From JBFKQC01 sp041627895 (GTDB taxonomy: Bacteria; Pseudomonadota; Alphaproteobacteria; Rhodobacterales; Rhodobacteraceae), in NCBI GenBank assembly GCA_041627895.1, contig JBFKQC010000060.1:1-25170 (forward strand): a stretch of 25,170 bases of DNA. The letters run 5' to 3'. The notes beneath the pieces are model-generated. The model had not been told where the DNA came from and searched no databases. It was given only the letters and a program-made list of their open reading frames with translations. The position numbers and the translations under genes were made by a program. This document shows positions 17,931 to 25,170 of this stretch, in pieces; the first letter of the stretch is position 1, and each line of letters opens with the position of its first letter.

Positions 17931-18389
17931 ATGACGGGCAGGATCATCCTTACGCTGATGCTGGTGGCGACCGTGGCCGCCTGCGCGCGTGTGCAGGAAT
18001 CGCGGCTGAACCCGTTCAACTGGTTCGGCCGCAGCGAGCGCTCGAACGTGGTCGTAACGGCCGAGAACGCCGATCCGCGCCGGCTGGTGGCGCAGGTCAT
18101 CACGCTGCGGGTCGAGCCGGTTCCCGGCGGCGCAATCATCCGCGCCACCGGCCTGCCGCAGCGGCAGGGCTATTACGACGGCGCGCTGCTGCCGGTGCGC
18201 GGCGCCGCGCCGGAACCTGGCGTGCTGAGCTATGAGTTCCGCATCAGCGCGCCGCTCGAGCAGACCCGGATCAGCACCCAGCGCTCGCGCGAAGTGGTCG
18301 TGGGCCGCTTCGTCTCGGACCAGACGCTGGAGGGGATTCGGCAGATCAGGGTCAGCGCCGCGACCAACGCGCTCGCGGTCCGGCGCTAG
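17931..18389 (+). CDS. Conserved hypothetical lipoprotein
   Basis: 152 residues. A lipoprotein signal peptide (TGRIILTLMLVATVAAC) ends in lipobox VAAC with the acylated residue at C18. The mature part contains RLNPFNWFGRSER, a beta-rich middle (VVVTAENADPRRLVAQVITLRVEPVPGGAIIRATG) and VSAATNALAVRR at the end. I recognise no named domain. It is likely anchored in a membrane facing the periplasm. It is divergent from sufE, and copy C of the repeat starts 4 bp after its stop. Confidence 0.8.
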   Translation: MTGRIILTLMLVATVAACARVQESRLNPFNWFGRSERSNVVVTAENADPRRLVAQVITLRVEPVPGGAIIRATGLPQRQGYYDGALLPVRGAAPEPGVLSYEFRISAPLEQTRISTQRSREVVVGRFVSDQTLEGIRQIRVSAATNALAVRR

Positions 18390-18393
18390 GGCA

Positions 18394-18489
18394 GTTTCCA
18401 GCGAAGCCGATCCGGCGAAACGTCGCGAAATTGCGCTCGGAAAGCAAGATGGGTCGCAGTCCGTGACTCGAAGATCGCGGAATGTGCTC
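18394..18489. repeat. Dispersed intergenic repeat, copy C
   Basis: 96 bp, same orientation as copies A and B, with about a dozen substitutions relative to copy B and no length change. It occupies the gap between the convergent lipoprotein gene and rnd, where the hairpins could also help end transcription. Confidence 0.88.
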
Positions 18490-18515
18490 TGGGGCGCGGC
18501 GGCCCGGGCGCGGGT

Positions 18516-19673
18516 CTAGATCTCGATCACCCCGACCCGTTCGCCCTGCACCGCCAGCCCGATCTGCCCCTTGCAAAGCCTCAGCGCGTCGGCGCCGAAG
18601 ACGTCGCGGCGCCAGCCCTTCAGCGCCAACGCGTCGCGCTCGCCGGCGGCGATCGCGTCGAGGTCCGACGCCGTGGCGATCAGTTTCTGCGCCACCCCGG
18701 CCTCTTCCGCCTTGGCCTTCAGAAGCACCCGCAGCATGTCGGCAAGCGCCGGGTTGACCTGCAAGCCGTCGCGCCGGTCGTCGAGTTGCGGATAATCCGC
18801 CGGATCGGTGTCCAGCCCGGTCTTGACCGCGGCCAGGATGCCCTCGGCGATCTCGCCCTTGCGCGCCTCGCGCAGCAGCAGCCGCGAGCGGCCGAGGTCC
18901 TGCATCGTCCTGGGCTTGGTCGAGGCCAACTCCAACAGCGCGTCGTCCTTGAACACGCGGTTGCGCGGCACGTTGCGCGACTGGGCATAGCCCTCGCGGA
19001 ACCGGGCAAGCTCGCGCACCACGGCCATGAACTTGCCCGACTGGGTGCGCGTCTTCACGCGCCGCCAGGCCTCGGACGGGTTGATTACGTAGGTTGCCGG
19101 ATCGTTCAGCACCTGCAGCTCTTCTTCCAGCCACTTGTTGCGCCCGGATTTCTTCAGCTGCGCCGCGAGGTGCTCGTAGATCACCCGCAGATGGGTCACG
19201 TCGGCCTGGGCGTATTTCTTCTGCGCCTCGGTCAGCGGGCGCCGCGACCAGTCAGTGAACCGCGAGGTCTTGTCGAGCGGCTTCTTCGCGATCCGCTTGA
19301 CCAGCGTCTCATAGCCCACCTGCTCGCCGAAGCCGCAGACCATCGCGGCGACCTGGGTGTCGAACAGCGGCGCCGGAATCACCCCGCCCTCGACATAGAA
19401 GATTTCGATGTCCTGGCGCGCGGCGTGGAACACCTTGACGACGGACCTGTCGCGAAACAGCTCGTAAAGCGGGTCCAGCGACAGCCCCTCGGCCAGCGGG
19501 TCGACCAGAACGGCGCCGTTGTCGTCCGCGCCCGGAACCGCGATCTGGATCAGGCAGAGCCTGGAATAATAGGTCCGCTCGCGCAGGAATTCCGTGTCGA
19601 CGGTGACATAATCCGCCTCGGCGGCGCGTGCACAGTAATCCGCGAGGTCCTGGGTCGTTGTGATCGTTATCAT
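18516..19673 (-). CDS. rnd: Ribonuclease D
   Basis: 385 residues; 3'-5' exoribonuclease that trims tRNA and other stable RNA 3' ends. The DEDDy exonuclease domain has D26/E28 (VTVDTEFLRERTYY), D88 (VFHAARQDIEIFY) and Y154/D158 (YAQADVTHL). A helical HRDC-type region follows (about 210-300: RNRVFKDDALLELA), then a second helical C-terminal part. Length and order match bacterial RNase D. Transcribed toward repeat copy C; starts 74 bp after purN on the same strand and could share its transcript. Confidence 0.95.
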   Translation of the reverse strand: MITITTTQDLADYCARAAEADYVTVDTEFLRERTYYSRLCLIQIAVPGADDNGAVLVDPLAEGLSLDPLYELFRDRSVVKVFHAARQDIEIFYVEGGVIPAPLFDTQVAAMVCGFGEQVGYETLVKRIAKKPLDKTSRFTDWSRRPLTEAQKKYAQADVTHLRVIYEHLAAQLKKSGRNKWLEEELQVLNDPATYVINPSEAWRRVKTRTQSGKFMAVVRELARFREGYAQSRNVPRNRVFKDDALLELASTKPRTMQDLGRSRLLLREARKGEIAEGILAAVKTGLDTDPADYPQLDDRRDGLQVNPALADMLRVLLKAKAEEAGVAQKLIATASDLDAIAAGERDALALKGWRRDVFGADALRLCKGQIGLAVQGERVGVIEI

Positions 19674-19747
19674 TCAGGTCGGTCTTTACATGGGTCCCCT
19701 ACCCCGGCCCGCCGCCTGATACGCACATTTCCGGGCAAAGGAAAGGG

Positions 19748-20344
19748 TCAGCAAAGATCGACGCGGGTCCGGTCCCCGGCCGCGAACCGGCGCAGGACGG
19801 CGGGGTAAAGCCGGTGCTCCATCTCCAGCACGCGCGCCGCCAGCGTCTCGGGCGTGTCGTCCGGCAGGACCGGCACCCGCGCCTGGCCTAGGATCGGGCC
19901 GTCGTCGAGTTCGGGCGTGACCAGATGCACGGTGCAGCCATGTTCCGCCACGCCGTCGGCCAGGGCGCGCGCGTGGGTGTGCAGCCCGCGATAGGCCGGC
20001 AGAAGCGACGGGTGGACGTTCAGAATCCGGCCGGCACGGCGCGCGACGAAACCGGCGGTCAGGACCCGCATGAAGCCCGCCAGGCACAGGATGTCGGGTT
20101 GCGCCCGGTCCAGATGCTCGGCCATCGCCGCCTCGAACCCCGCGCGGTCGGCGCCGAACGGCCGGTGATCCACCACGGCGGTCGGCACGCCCGCCGCTTC
20201 GGCCCGCGCCAGCCCGCCGGCGCCCGGGACGTTGGACAGCACCAGCACCGGCTCGGCCGGATGCGCCGGATCGGCCATGTCGGCCAGCAGCGCCGCCATG
20301 TTCGAGCCGCCGCCGGATATCAGGATCGCGACGCGCCGTTTCAC
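19748..20344 (-). CDS. purN: Phosphoribosylglycinamide formyltransferase PurN
   Basis: 198 residues; transfers a formyl group from 10-formyl-THF to GAR. The N-terminus is VKRRVAILISGGGSNMAALL; the catalytic Asn-x-His is in ILNVHPSLLPAYRGLHTH and the catalytic Asp is in VTPELDDGPILGQA. The start is GTG at 20344, overlapping the purM stop in GTGA, which is the only start matching the family N-terminus and indicates translational coupling. Confidence 0.95.
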   Translation of the reverse strand: MKRRVAILISGGGSNMAALLADMADPAHPAEPVLVLSNVPGAGGLARAEAAGVPTAVVDHRPFGADRAGFEAAMAEHLDRAQPDILCLAGFMRVLTAGFVARRAGRILNVHPSLLPAYRGLHTHARALADGVAEHGCTVHLVTPELDDGPILGQARVPVLPDDTPETLAARVLEMEHRLYPAVLRRFAAGDRTRVDLC

Positions 20345-21387
20345 GCCAGCCGGCCGGAATAGCGCACGCCCCGGCCCGCCGCGACGCTGCCGATCCGGTG
20401 CACGGTCTCGCCCATCGCCGCCAGTTGCCCGGCGATCCGGTCCGCCTCGGGTGCCGCGACCACGGCGACAAGGCCGATCCCGGCATTGAAGGTCTTCAGA
20501 AGCTCGGCCTGCTCCAGCCCGCCCGCCCCGGCGAGCCAGCCGAAGACCGGCGGCAGCGCCCAGGTGCCGAGGTCGATCTCGGCGCCGAGCCCCGCGGGCA
20601 GGACCCGCGGCACGTTCTCGGTCAGCCCGCCGCCGGTGATATGGGCGAACCCCTTCACCCCGCCGCCGCGCAACGCCTCCAGCGCGGGCCGCACGTAAAG
20701 CCGGGTCGGCGCCAGCAGCGCCGCGCCCAGCGTGGCCCCGGCGAATGGCGCCGGATCGTCCCAGCCCAGGCCCGACCGCTCGACCACCTTGCGCACCAGC
20801 GAATAGCCGTTCGAATGCACCCCGTCCGAGGCGAGCCCCAGCAGCACGTCGCCCTCGGCCACGCCGGCGGGCAGGGCGCGGCCCCGCTCCATCGCGCCGA
20901 CGGCAAAGCCCGCCAGGTCGAAATCGCCGGCGGCGTACATCCCCGGCATCTCGGCCGTTTCGCCGCCGATCAGCGCGCAGCCCGCCGCACGGCACCCCGC
21001 CGCGATGCCCTCGACGATGCGCGCGGCCTGCTCGACCTCGAGCTTGCCGGTCGCGAAATAATCCAGAAAGAACAACGGCTCGGCGCCCTGGCACACCAGG
21101 TCGTTGACGCACATCGCCACCAGGTCGATGCCGATCGTGGCGACCTCTCCGGTGTCGATCGCGATGCGCAGCTTGGTGCCCACCCCGTCGGTCGCGGCGA
21201 CCAGTACCGGGTCGGCGTAGCCCGCCGCCTTCAAATCGAAAAGCCCGCCGAAACCGCCCAGCGAATCCATCACGCCGGGCCGCGTGGTCGAGCCTGCGGC
21301 GGGCTTGATCCGGTCGACCAGCGCGTTCCCGGCGTCGATGTCGACCCCGGCACCCGCATAGGTCAGCTTTGCGTCTTCGCTGCTCAT
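20341..21387 (-). CDS. purM: Phosphoribosylformylglycinamidine cyclo-ligase PurM
   Basis: 348 residues; AIR synthetase, ATP-dependent ring closure of FGAM. YAGAGVDIDAGNALVDRIK, VLVAATDGVGTKLRIA, MCVNDLVCQGAEPLFFLDYFATG, LIGGETAEMPGMY, LGLASDGVHSNGYSLVRKV and HITGGGLTENVPRVLP are all characteristic and complete. It leads the purM-purN pair and is divergent from the thermonuclease-like gene. Confidence 0.97.
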   Translation of the reverse strand: MSSEDAKLTYAGAGVDIDAGNALVDRIKPAAGSTTRPGVMDSLGGFGGLFDLKAAGYADPVLVAATDGVGTKLRIAIDTGEVATIGIDLVAMCVNDLVCQGAEPLFFLDYFATGKLEVEQAARIVEGIAAGCRAAGCALIGGETAEMPGMYAAGDFDLAGFAVGAMERGRALPAGVAEGDVLLGLASDGVHSNGYSLVRKVVERSGLGWDDPAPFAGATLGAALLAPTRLYVRPALEALRGGGVKGFAHITGGGLTENVPRVLPAGLGAEIDLGTWALPPVFGWLAGAGGLEQAELLKTFNAGIGLVAVVAAPEADRIAGQLAAMGETVHRIGSVAAGRGVRYSGRLA

Positions 21388-21459
21388 GGCGCCCCCGAAA
21401 ATCGTGCGCCTGCCCTACGCCAAGCGCCGCGGCCTGTCCACCGCGCAATCCGCCGGCCA

Positions 21460-21488
21460 TTGGCGCCGGGTACAATCAAAGGTATAGT
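21460..21488 (+). promoter_or_regulatory. Predicted promoter of the thermonuclease-like gene
   Basis: TTGGCG (21460-21465), 17-bp spacer, TATAGT (21483-21488). The -10 matches 5 of 6 bases. It lies about 60 bp before the start codon. Confidence 0.5.
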
Positions 21489-21548
21489 GGACGCGCGCCG
21501 GCCGTCGCGCCGGGCGCGGCATTTGTTTGGAATGAATAGGTTAACGCA

Positions 21549-22448
21549 ATGGTCGACCCGATCAGCATTCTGTGGAGCCCGGCAGGCTTCAACCTTCCCT
21601 CCCTCGGCGCGCGCGCCCTCGTCGACGTCTCGGACGGCGACACACCGAACATCCGCATGCCGGTGCGCATGCTCTCGATCGACACACCCGAAGTGACCGC
21701 GAGATCCGATGCCGGCGCGGCGCGGGTCGACGCCGAATTCGCCCAGCTGCGCGACTGGATCGAGCAGGGCATCGCGCCGGTCTCGCGGCGCTGGGCCGAG
21801 CATATCCTGCCCCGCCTCGACGACCGGGCCGGCACGCGCCAGTTCACCGAGGGCGAGGCAGCGAGCGCCTTCCACAAGGCCCGCGTCGAGGAACGGCTGC
21901 GGCGTCCCTCGGGCCGGCGGCGGAACCTGTTCGTGCGCACCGCGGACGCCCGGTTCGACGGCTACGGCCGGCTTCTGGCCTACGTCGCGCCGAGCTATTC
22001 GGCGAAAGAGCTGAAGACCATGACCCGCAAGGAGCGCGCGACCTTCAACCTCGACATGATCGAAAGCGGCCACGCCGCGCCCTTCGTGCTGTTCCCCTCG
22101 ATCCCGGGCGAGCTGGACATGCCGCTGTTTCTCGAGGCCGCGGTCGGCGCAATGGACGACCGCCGCGGGCAATACGCCGATCCGCTGCACCTGCCGGGCT
22201 ACGAATACCGGATGCTGGAAAAGTTATACGACATAACCAAAAAGCTCGCCGCCGGCACGTCGCTGGCGTTCCGCGACCGGATTTCCTGGCGCTCGCGCTA
22301 CGCCTTCGACATGCGCGACCGCGTGCTTCACGGGCCCGAAAACTACATGGCCGTGCCGCCGCCCTACCGCGTATGGCTCTGGCCCGAAGACGTGCAGCGG
22401 GCGATGGGCGCGCTGAACCTGGTGCCCTCGCCGCACCTCGTCGGCTGA
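21549..22448 (+). CDS. Thermonuclease (SNase) fold protein
   Basis: 299 residues. The SNase-like core begins ALVDVSDGDTPNIRMPVRMLSIDTPEVTAR, with the DGDT and R/D residues of the staphylococcal nuclease calcium site; GYGRLLAYV and FNLDMIESGHAAPFVLFPS match the later strands and the catalytic arginine/glutamate region is only partly recognisable. An 80-residue helical insertion separates the two halves, and about 100 extra C-terminal residues follow the fold. No signal peptide is seen, unlike secreted thermonucleases, so an intracellular role is likely. ATG 21549 has AGG about 10 nt upstream. Confidence 0.7.
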   Translation: MVDPISILWSPAGFNLPSLGARALVDVSDGDTPNIRMPVRMLSIDTPEVTARSDAGAARVDAEFAQLRDWIEQGIAPVSRRWAEHILPRLDDRAGTRQFTEGEAASAFHKARVEERLRRPSGRRRNLFVRTADARFDGYGRLLAYVAPSYSAKELKTMTRKERATFNLDMIESGHAAPFVLFPSIPGELDMPLFLEAAVGAMDDRRGQYADPLHLPGYEYRMLEKLYDITKKLAAGTSLAFRDRISWRSRYAFDMRDRVLHGPENYMAVPPPYRVWLWPEDVQRAMGALNLVPSPHLVG

Positions 22449-22466
22449 ACGCCCCAAGCGCGGCGC

Positions 22467-22494
22467 TTGACCCGTCCGGGCACTCTGCTAAGCA
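22467..22494 (+). promoter_or_regulatory. Predicted tRNA promoter
   Basis: TTGACC (22467-22472), 16-bp spacer, TAAGCA (22489-22494), 12 bp before the tRNA 5' end. The -35 is strong, the -10 weak, as is common for stable-RNA promoters of this group. A 6-bp hairpin CAAGCG/CGCTTG (22455-22469) just upstream overlaps the -35 and may end the thermonuclease-like transcript. Confidence 0.5.
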
Positions 22495-22505
22495 CGCAGG
22501 CAGGC

Positions 22506-22582
22506 GGGCCTGTAGCTCAATTGGTTAGAGCAGAGCGCTCATAACGCTTTGGTTGGGGGTTCGAGTCCCTCCGGGCCTACCA
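22506..22582 (+). tRNA. tRNA with anticodon CAU, probably tRNA-Ile2
   Basis: 77 nt with encoded CCA. Acceptor GGGCCTG pairs with CGGGCCT (two wobble pairs); D arm GCTC/GAGC; anticodon arm GAGCG-CTCATAA-CGCTT; T arm GGGGG-TTCGAGT-CCCTC; discriminator A. CAU reads as Met by default, but the C4-G69 and C5-G68 acceptor pairs are those by which TilS selects tRNA-Ile2 for lysidine modification in E. coli, and there is no initiator-type C1-A72 mismatch. Elongator tRNA-Met remains possible. Confidence 0.9.
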
Positions 22583-22870
22583 CCCGTCCTTGCATGCTGC
22601 TGATATTCCACAAGAATTCTGCGATTGTGTCCCGCACTGAATAGGGGCGCGGGACACCCTGACCTCTGAAGGCGCGGACCCACTCCTGCTTTCCAGCTTT
22701 CGTCGTGCCTGGGCGACCGTGTGAGCGGAACGAGTCGACCGCCCCTGCTTGCCCGACTTGGGCCTTGCTTCAGCGCCTCGGCGCAAACGTGGGCTGGGCA
22801 CCCCGACTGTCTCCTTAACCTCAACCACCACCTAACTCTCACCGGCCTCGCGTCGGCGACAGGAGCCACC
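22583..22870. other. Gene-free segment between tRNA and ardC-like gene
   Basis: 288 bp without a credible gene; composition already looks lower in GC. It holds a perfect 9-bp hairpin, GTGTCCCGC (22627-22635) and GCGGGACAC (22649-22657) with a 13-nt loop, and the ribosome site AGGAG at 22861. It may contain the tRNA terminator and one end of an integrated element. Confidence 0.5.
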
Positions 22871-23704
22871 ATGCCCAAGTTCGACTTCTACCAGCAGATC
22901 ACCAACAAGATAGTTGCCGCCGTCGAGACCGCCGGACCATTTCGCCTACCATGGTCCAGATGCTCCGCCCGCCCGGTAAACGTCGCCTCCAAGGCTCCCT
23001 ACAACGGCGTGAACGTCCTCAGCCTTTGGGTCTCGGCCCTCAACGCCGACTACCAATCCAATATCTGGGGCACCTACCGCCAGTGGCAGGCAGCAGGCTG
23101 CCAGGTCCGCAAGGGCGAGAAATCCTCTCAGGTCGTCTTCTACCGCACCTACACCGACGAGACCGACGAGAGCGAACATCGGGTCGCCCGCGCCAGCCAC
23201 GTCTTCAACGCGGCCCAAGTGGACGGCTACCAACCCCCAGCCCCACCGACGGTCTTCGACCCCGTCGCCAGCGCCGAGGCTTTCGTCCGCTCCACCGGCG
23301 CGGTGATCGAGGAAGGCGGCGACCGGGCCTGCTACGTACCGTCCAGAGACATGATCCGGATGCCCGACCGGCACCGGTTCACGGACCGCGAGGCGTTCTA
23401 TGCCACACTCTGCCACGAACTCGTGCACTGGTCGGGTGCGGAGAAGCGGCTGGCAAGAGACCTGTCAGGGCGGTTCGGATCGGATCGCTACGCGGTCGAG
23501 GAACTGGTGGCCGAGCTTGGGGCGGCGTTCCTCTGCGCCGATCTGGGTATCTCACAGGAGCCCCGCGAGGACCACGTGGCCTACGTGCGGTCCTGGCTTG
23601 AGGTCCTGAAGCGCGACATGCGGGCGATCTTCACGGCGGCCTCGAAAGCGTCACAGGCGGCGGGATGGCTGACCGGGCTGGGCGTTCTGGACGTCGCGGT
23701 GTAG
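22871..23704 (+). CDS. ArdC-like antirestriction protein
   Basis: 277 residues. The N-terminal domain (about 1-120: FDFYQQITNKIVAAVE, RPVNVASKAPYNGVNVLSLW, WGTYRQWQAAGCQVRKGEKSSQVVFY) matches the ssDNA-binding ArdC N-terminal family (DUF1738); the C-terminal part is a zincin-like metallopeptidase domain with HExxH at 182-186 (LCHELVHWSG), and SDRYAVEELVAELGAAFLCADLGI supplying the likely third ligand. ArdC proteins are carried by plasmids and integrative elements, where they bind incoming ssDNA and counter type I restriction. AGGAG lies 5 nt before ATG 22871. Placement behind a tRNA and its composition fit transfer. No relaxase or integrase is seen. Confidence 0.88.
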   Translation: MPKFDFYQQITNKIVAAVETAGPFRLPWSRCSARPVNVASKAPYNGVNVLSLWVSALNADYQSNIWGTYRQWQAAGCQVRKGEKSSQVVFYRTYTDETDESEHRVARASHVFNAAQVDGYQPPAPPTVFDPVASAEAFVRSTGAVIEEGGDRACYVPSRDMIRMPDRHRFTDREAFYATLCHELVHWSGAEKRLARDLSGRFGSDRYAVEELVAELGAAFLCADLGISQEPREDHVAYVRSWLEVLKRDMRAIFTAASKASQAAGWLTGLGVLDVAV

Positions 23705-24130
23705 CGTGACGGCAGCGTGATCCATCGATACCGCCACTGGAGAAATCCAGCCCCACGGCTTCACTAGGTCAACTGGCACTCTGCGGCCCACTCCTGCCGT
23801 TGACCATCGATTCGAAATGCTGCATCGCGGCCCGTCGAAGGAGACATTCGCTGCGAGTGCAAAATCTTGAACTGGCCGAACTCACAGGGCGAACATATCC
23901 GACATTTGCTCTTGCAGCGCAAAACCAATCGGCCCGCAGAACGCTCGCGGCATCGATTTCTCCGCACCGAAGCGCACGTCGTCGAAGCGGTCATTGGGCT
24001 GCACTGATCAGCGCCGATCCTAAACCTTCCGTTCGCTGCGGTCGGTCGGAGCGAACCAGATGCGGACGAAACAGACGTCCGTTACGCCTTGGCCGGAAGT
24101 TGCATTGTCCGGTGCCGCGCACTCAGTCGG
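23705..24130. other. Gene-free segment, probably decayed DNA
   Basis: 426 bp between the ardC-like stop and the stop of the convergent TPR gene. Short frames on both strands have irregular composition and no recognisable domain or ribosome site. The only structure I see is an inverted repeat GTTCGCT (24031-24037) and AGCGAAC (24050-24056), possibly ending transcription from one side. Confidence 0.45.
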
Positions 24131-25170
24131 TTACGATGCTGGGAGACCAAGACAGATCATCCGGTTGCGAAGCTCTTCGATCCGCTCAGCATTCCGGTAT
24201 GGTTGTCCGTCCAGGTAACCGGCGACCGTGAACTCGGGCTCGATCTCCAGGACACGTTTTGCGATGTCACAGGACACCTGGATGTCGCTGAAGTGTTGAA
24301 GTTCTCCCGCAGTCAGGAGCCCGGCGAGATCATCAGGAAACTTGCACAACAGCCTTTCGATTTCGTCTTTCGCACCCGCAACATCCCCGGCGCCCAGCAG
24401 GGATCGCGCATGTATCGCGTCGAAAACCGGTGGATGCATGGGCGCGTGGCGGATCGCAAGCCGGATATGCCGAAGCGCCTGAAGGTCCATTCCACAATAA
24501 TGCAGGACGTTTGCGAAAAAACCGTTCGCATGGGTGCAGTTGGGCCTGCGCAGCACGGCATTGTTCCCTGCCTCCAATGCCCCGTCGAATTCCCTGTCCA
24601 GCAGCAGAACGTGGCTCAGAACCGTGTCCGCCTGTCCGTCGCAATCGGTCTTCCCGGTTGCTTCTCTTGCCCATTTGCCGGCCCGGGCGCGCACTTCGTC
24701 CCGGTCAGGGCTCCAGCCACGCTGAAAATCGTACCAGTAGGTCAGGGCGACCCAGGTCGGTCCGATCGCCAGGCCTTCGTGGCGCTTCGCAATCCGCATA
24801 AAATCGGCCCACGCAGCTTTCATCGCGGCGTTTTCCATCCTGAAGAACCGCTCCAGGCCATGATAGAAGACCTCTATGGAAGTGCGGTCCTTAAGGGATT
24901 TGTGCCAGGCGGCCGCCGTTTCGCCCCCCGAGAGCTTCACGTCCAGCGCGAGAAGGATCTTCGCCGTCAGTTCGTCCAGGACCTCGAACGTGTCTTCGAT
25001 TTCGAAATCAAGCTGGTCCGCCCAAATAATCTCTCCGGATATCGTATCCAGCAACTGGGTAGAGACCCGCCCTCGCACACCGGCCGAATTGACCTGCCCC
25101 TCCAGCGCGTACCTCACGCCCAATTGCTGACCCGCTGCGCTGGCCGGCCTGTCCCCGGTCGCCGCAGCCG
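24131..25170 (-). CDS. TolB-like/TPR protein, C-terminal part (5' end beyond window)
   Basis: The frame is open from stop TAA at 24131 to the right edge (at least 345 residues) and continues upstream as GDRPASAAGQQLGVRYALEG, so the N-terminus is missing. The first part, LGVRYALEGQVNSAGVRGRVSTQLLDTISGEIIWADQLDFEIEDTFEVLDELTAKILLALDVKL, is the TolB/FlgO-like domain that in alphaproteobacteria follows a class III adenylate/guanylate cyclase or a winged-helix DNA-binding domain. The remainder is helical repeats of TPR type (ALRHIRLAIRHAPMHPPVFDAIHARSLLGAGDVAGAKDEIERLL). Whether the missing N-terminus is a cyclase cannot be seen. It reads toward the ardC-like gene. Confidence 0.75.
   Translation of the reverse strand, partial: AAATGDRPASAAGQQLGVRYALEGQVNSAGVRGRVSTQLLDTISGEIIWADQLDFEIEDTFEVLDELTAKILLALDVKLSGGETAAAWHKSLKDRTSIEVFYHGLERFFRMENAAMKAAWADFMRIAKRHEGLAIGPTWVALTYWYDFQRGWSPDRDEVRARAGKWAREATGKTDCDGQADTVLSHVLLLDREFDGALEAGNNAVLRRPNCTHANGFFANVLHYCGMDLQALRHIRLAIRHAPMHPPVFDAIHARSLLGAGDVAGAKDEIERLLCKFPDDLAGLLTAGELQHFSDIQVSCDIAKRVLEIEPEFTVAGYLDGQPYRNAERIEELRNRMICLGLPAS

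Noticed and set aside
19748..21475. purM-purN fusion read as one 575-residue frame
   Set aside because: Upstream of purN this frame is out of register with purM; purM is intact in another frame and purN starts at GTG 20344.
23764..23994. 76-residue minus-strand frame in the gene-free stretch
   Set aside because: Cys/Arg-rich, no family resemblance, no ribosome site; treated as non-coding.
23800..24231. 143-residue plus-strand frame
   Set aside because: Overlaps the convergent TPR gene and has a composition unlike a real protein.
22583..25170. Prophage
   Set aside because: No integrase, capsid, portal or lysis genes are visible; only an ArdC-like gene is present.

Overview
The window reads as a chromosome segment of a GC-rich alphaproteobacterium, most likely Rhodobacterales (Rhodobacter/Paracoccus/Roseobacter-type). 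This rests on an RNase E with a large acidic insert inside its S1 domain, the F1-ATPase zeta inhibitor (DUF1476), a stand-alone homocysteine methyltransferase and a stand-alone corrinoid protein in place of a full MetH, and a LexA-type GAAC-N7-GAAC box. GC content looks very high up to about 22.58 kb and visibly lower after that; I did not compute it.

Layout. 1-10258, all minus strand: rne (its 3' end is cut by the window edge), a SAM-dependent methyltransferase, the two-component pair dctD/dctB, then a purine block whose transcription order is purC, an RraB-like gene, purS, a zinc alcohol dehydrogenase and purQ. 10418-14047, plus strand: zeta inhibitor, two tandem copies of a 96-bp intergenic repeat, a membrane protein with a DUF2156 (phosphatidylglycerol lysyltransferase-like) domain, and a homocysteine S-methyltransferase. 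14115-15206, minus: a PA0069-type radical SAM protein under a probable LexA-controlled promoter. 15388-17363, plus: corrinoid protein, small membrane protein, YbjQ-family protein and DUF1638 protein. 17367-19673: SufE (minus), a small lipoprotein (plus), a third copy of the repeat, and rnd (minus). 19748-21387, minus: purM-purN. 21549-22448, plus: a thermonuclease-fold protein. 22506-22582: a tRNA with anticodon CAU, probably tRNA-Ile2.

The tRNA appears to mark a boundary. Beyond it lie an ArdC-like antirestriction protein, about 430 bp with no credible gene, and the C-terminal part of a TolB-like/TPR protein that runs off the right edge. This is consistent with the edge of an integrated island, although no integrase or second attachment site is in view.

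How the genes fit together. Five purine-synthesis genes (purC, S, Q, M, N) sit in two minus-strand clusters. RNase E, an RraB-like protein and RNase D give an RNA-decay theme. The homocysteine methyltransferase, corrinoid protein and DUF1638 protein look like parts of a split B12-dependent methionine synthase; the methyl-folate-binding part is not in the window. The most notable observations are the LexA box placed exactly between the -35 and -10 of the radical SAM gene, a DctD without the sigma-54 contact loop, the 96-bp dispersed repeat, and the small membrane/YbjQ/DUF1638 unit behind the corrinoid gene.
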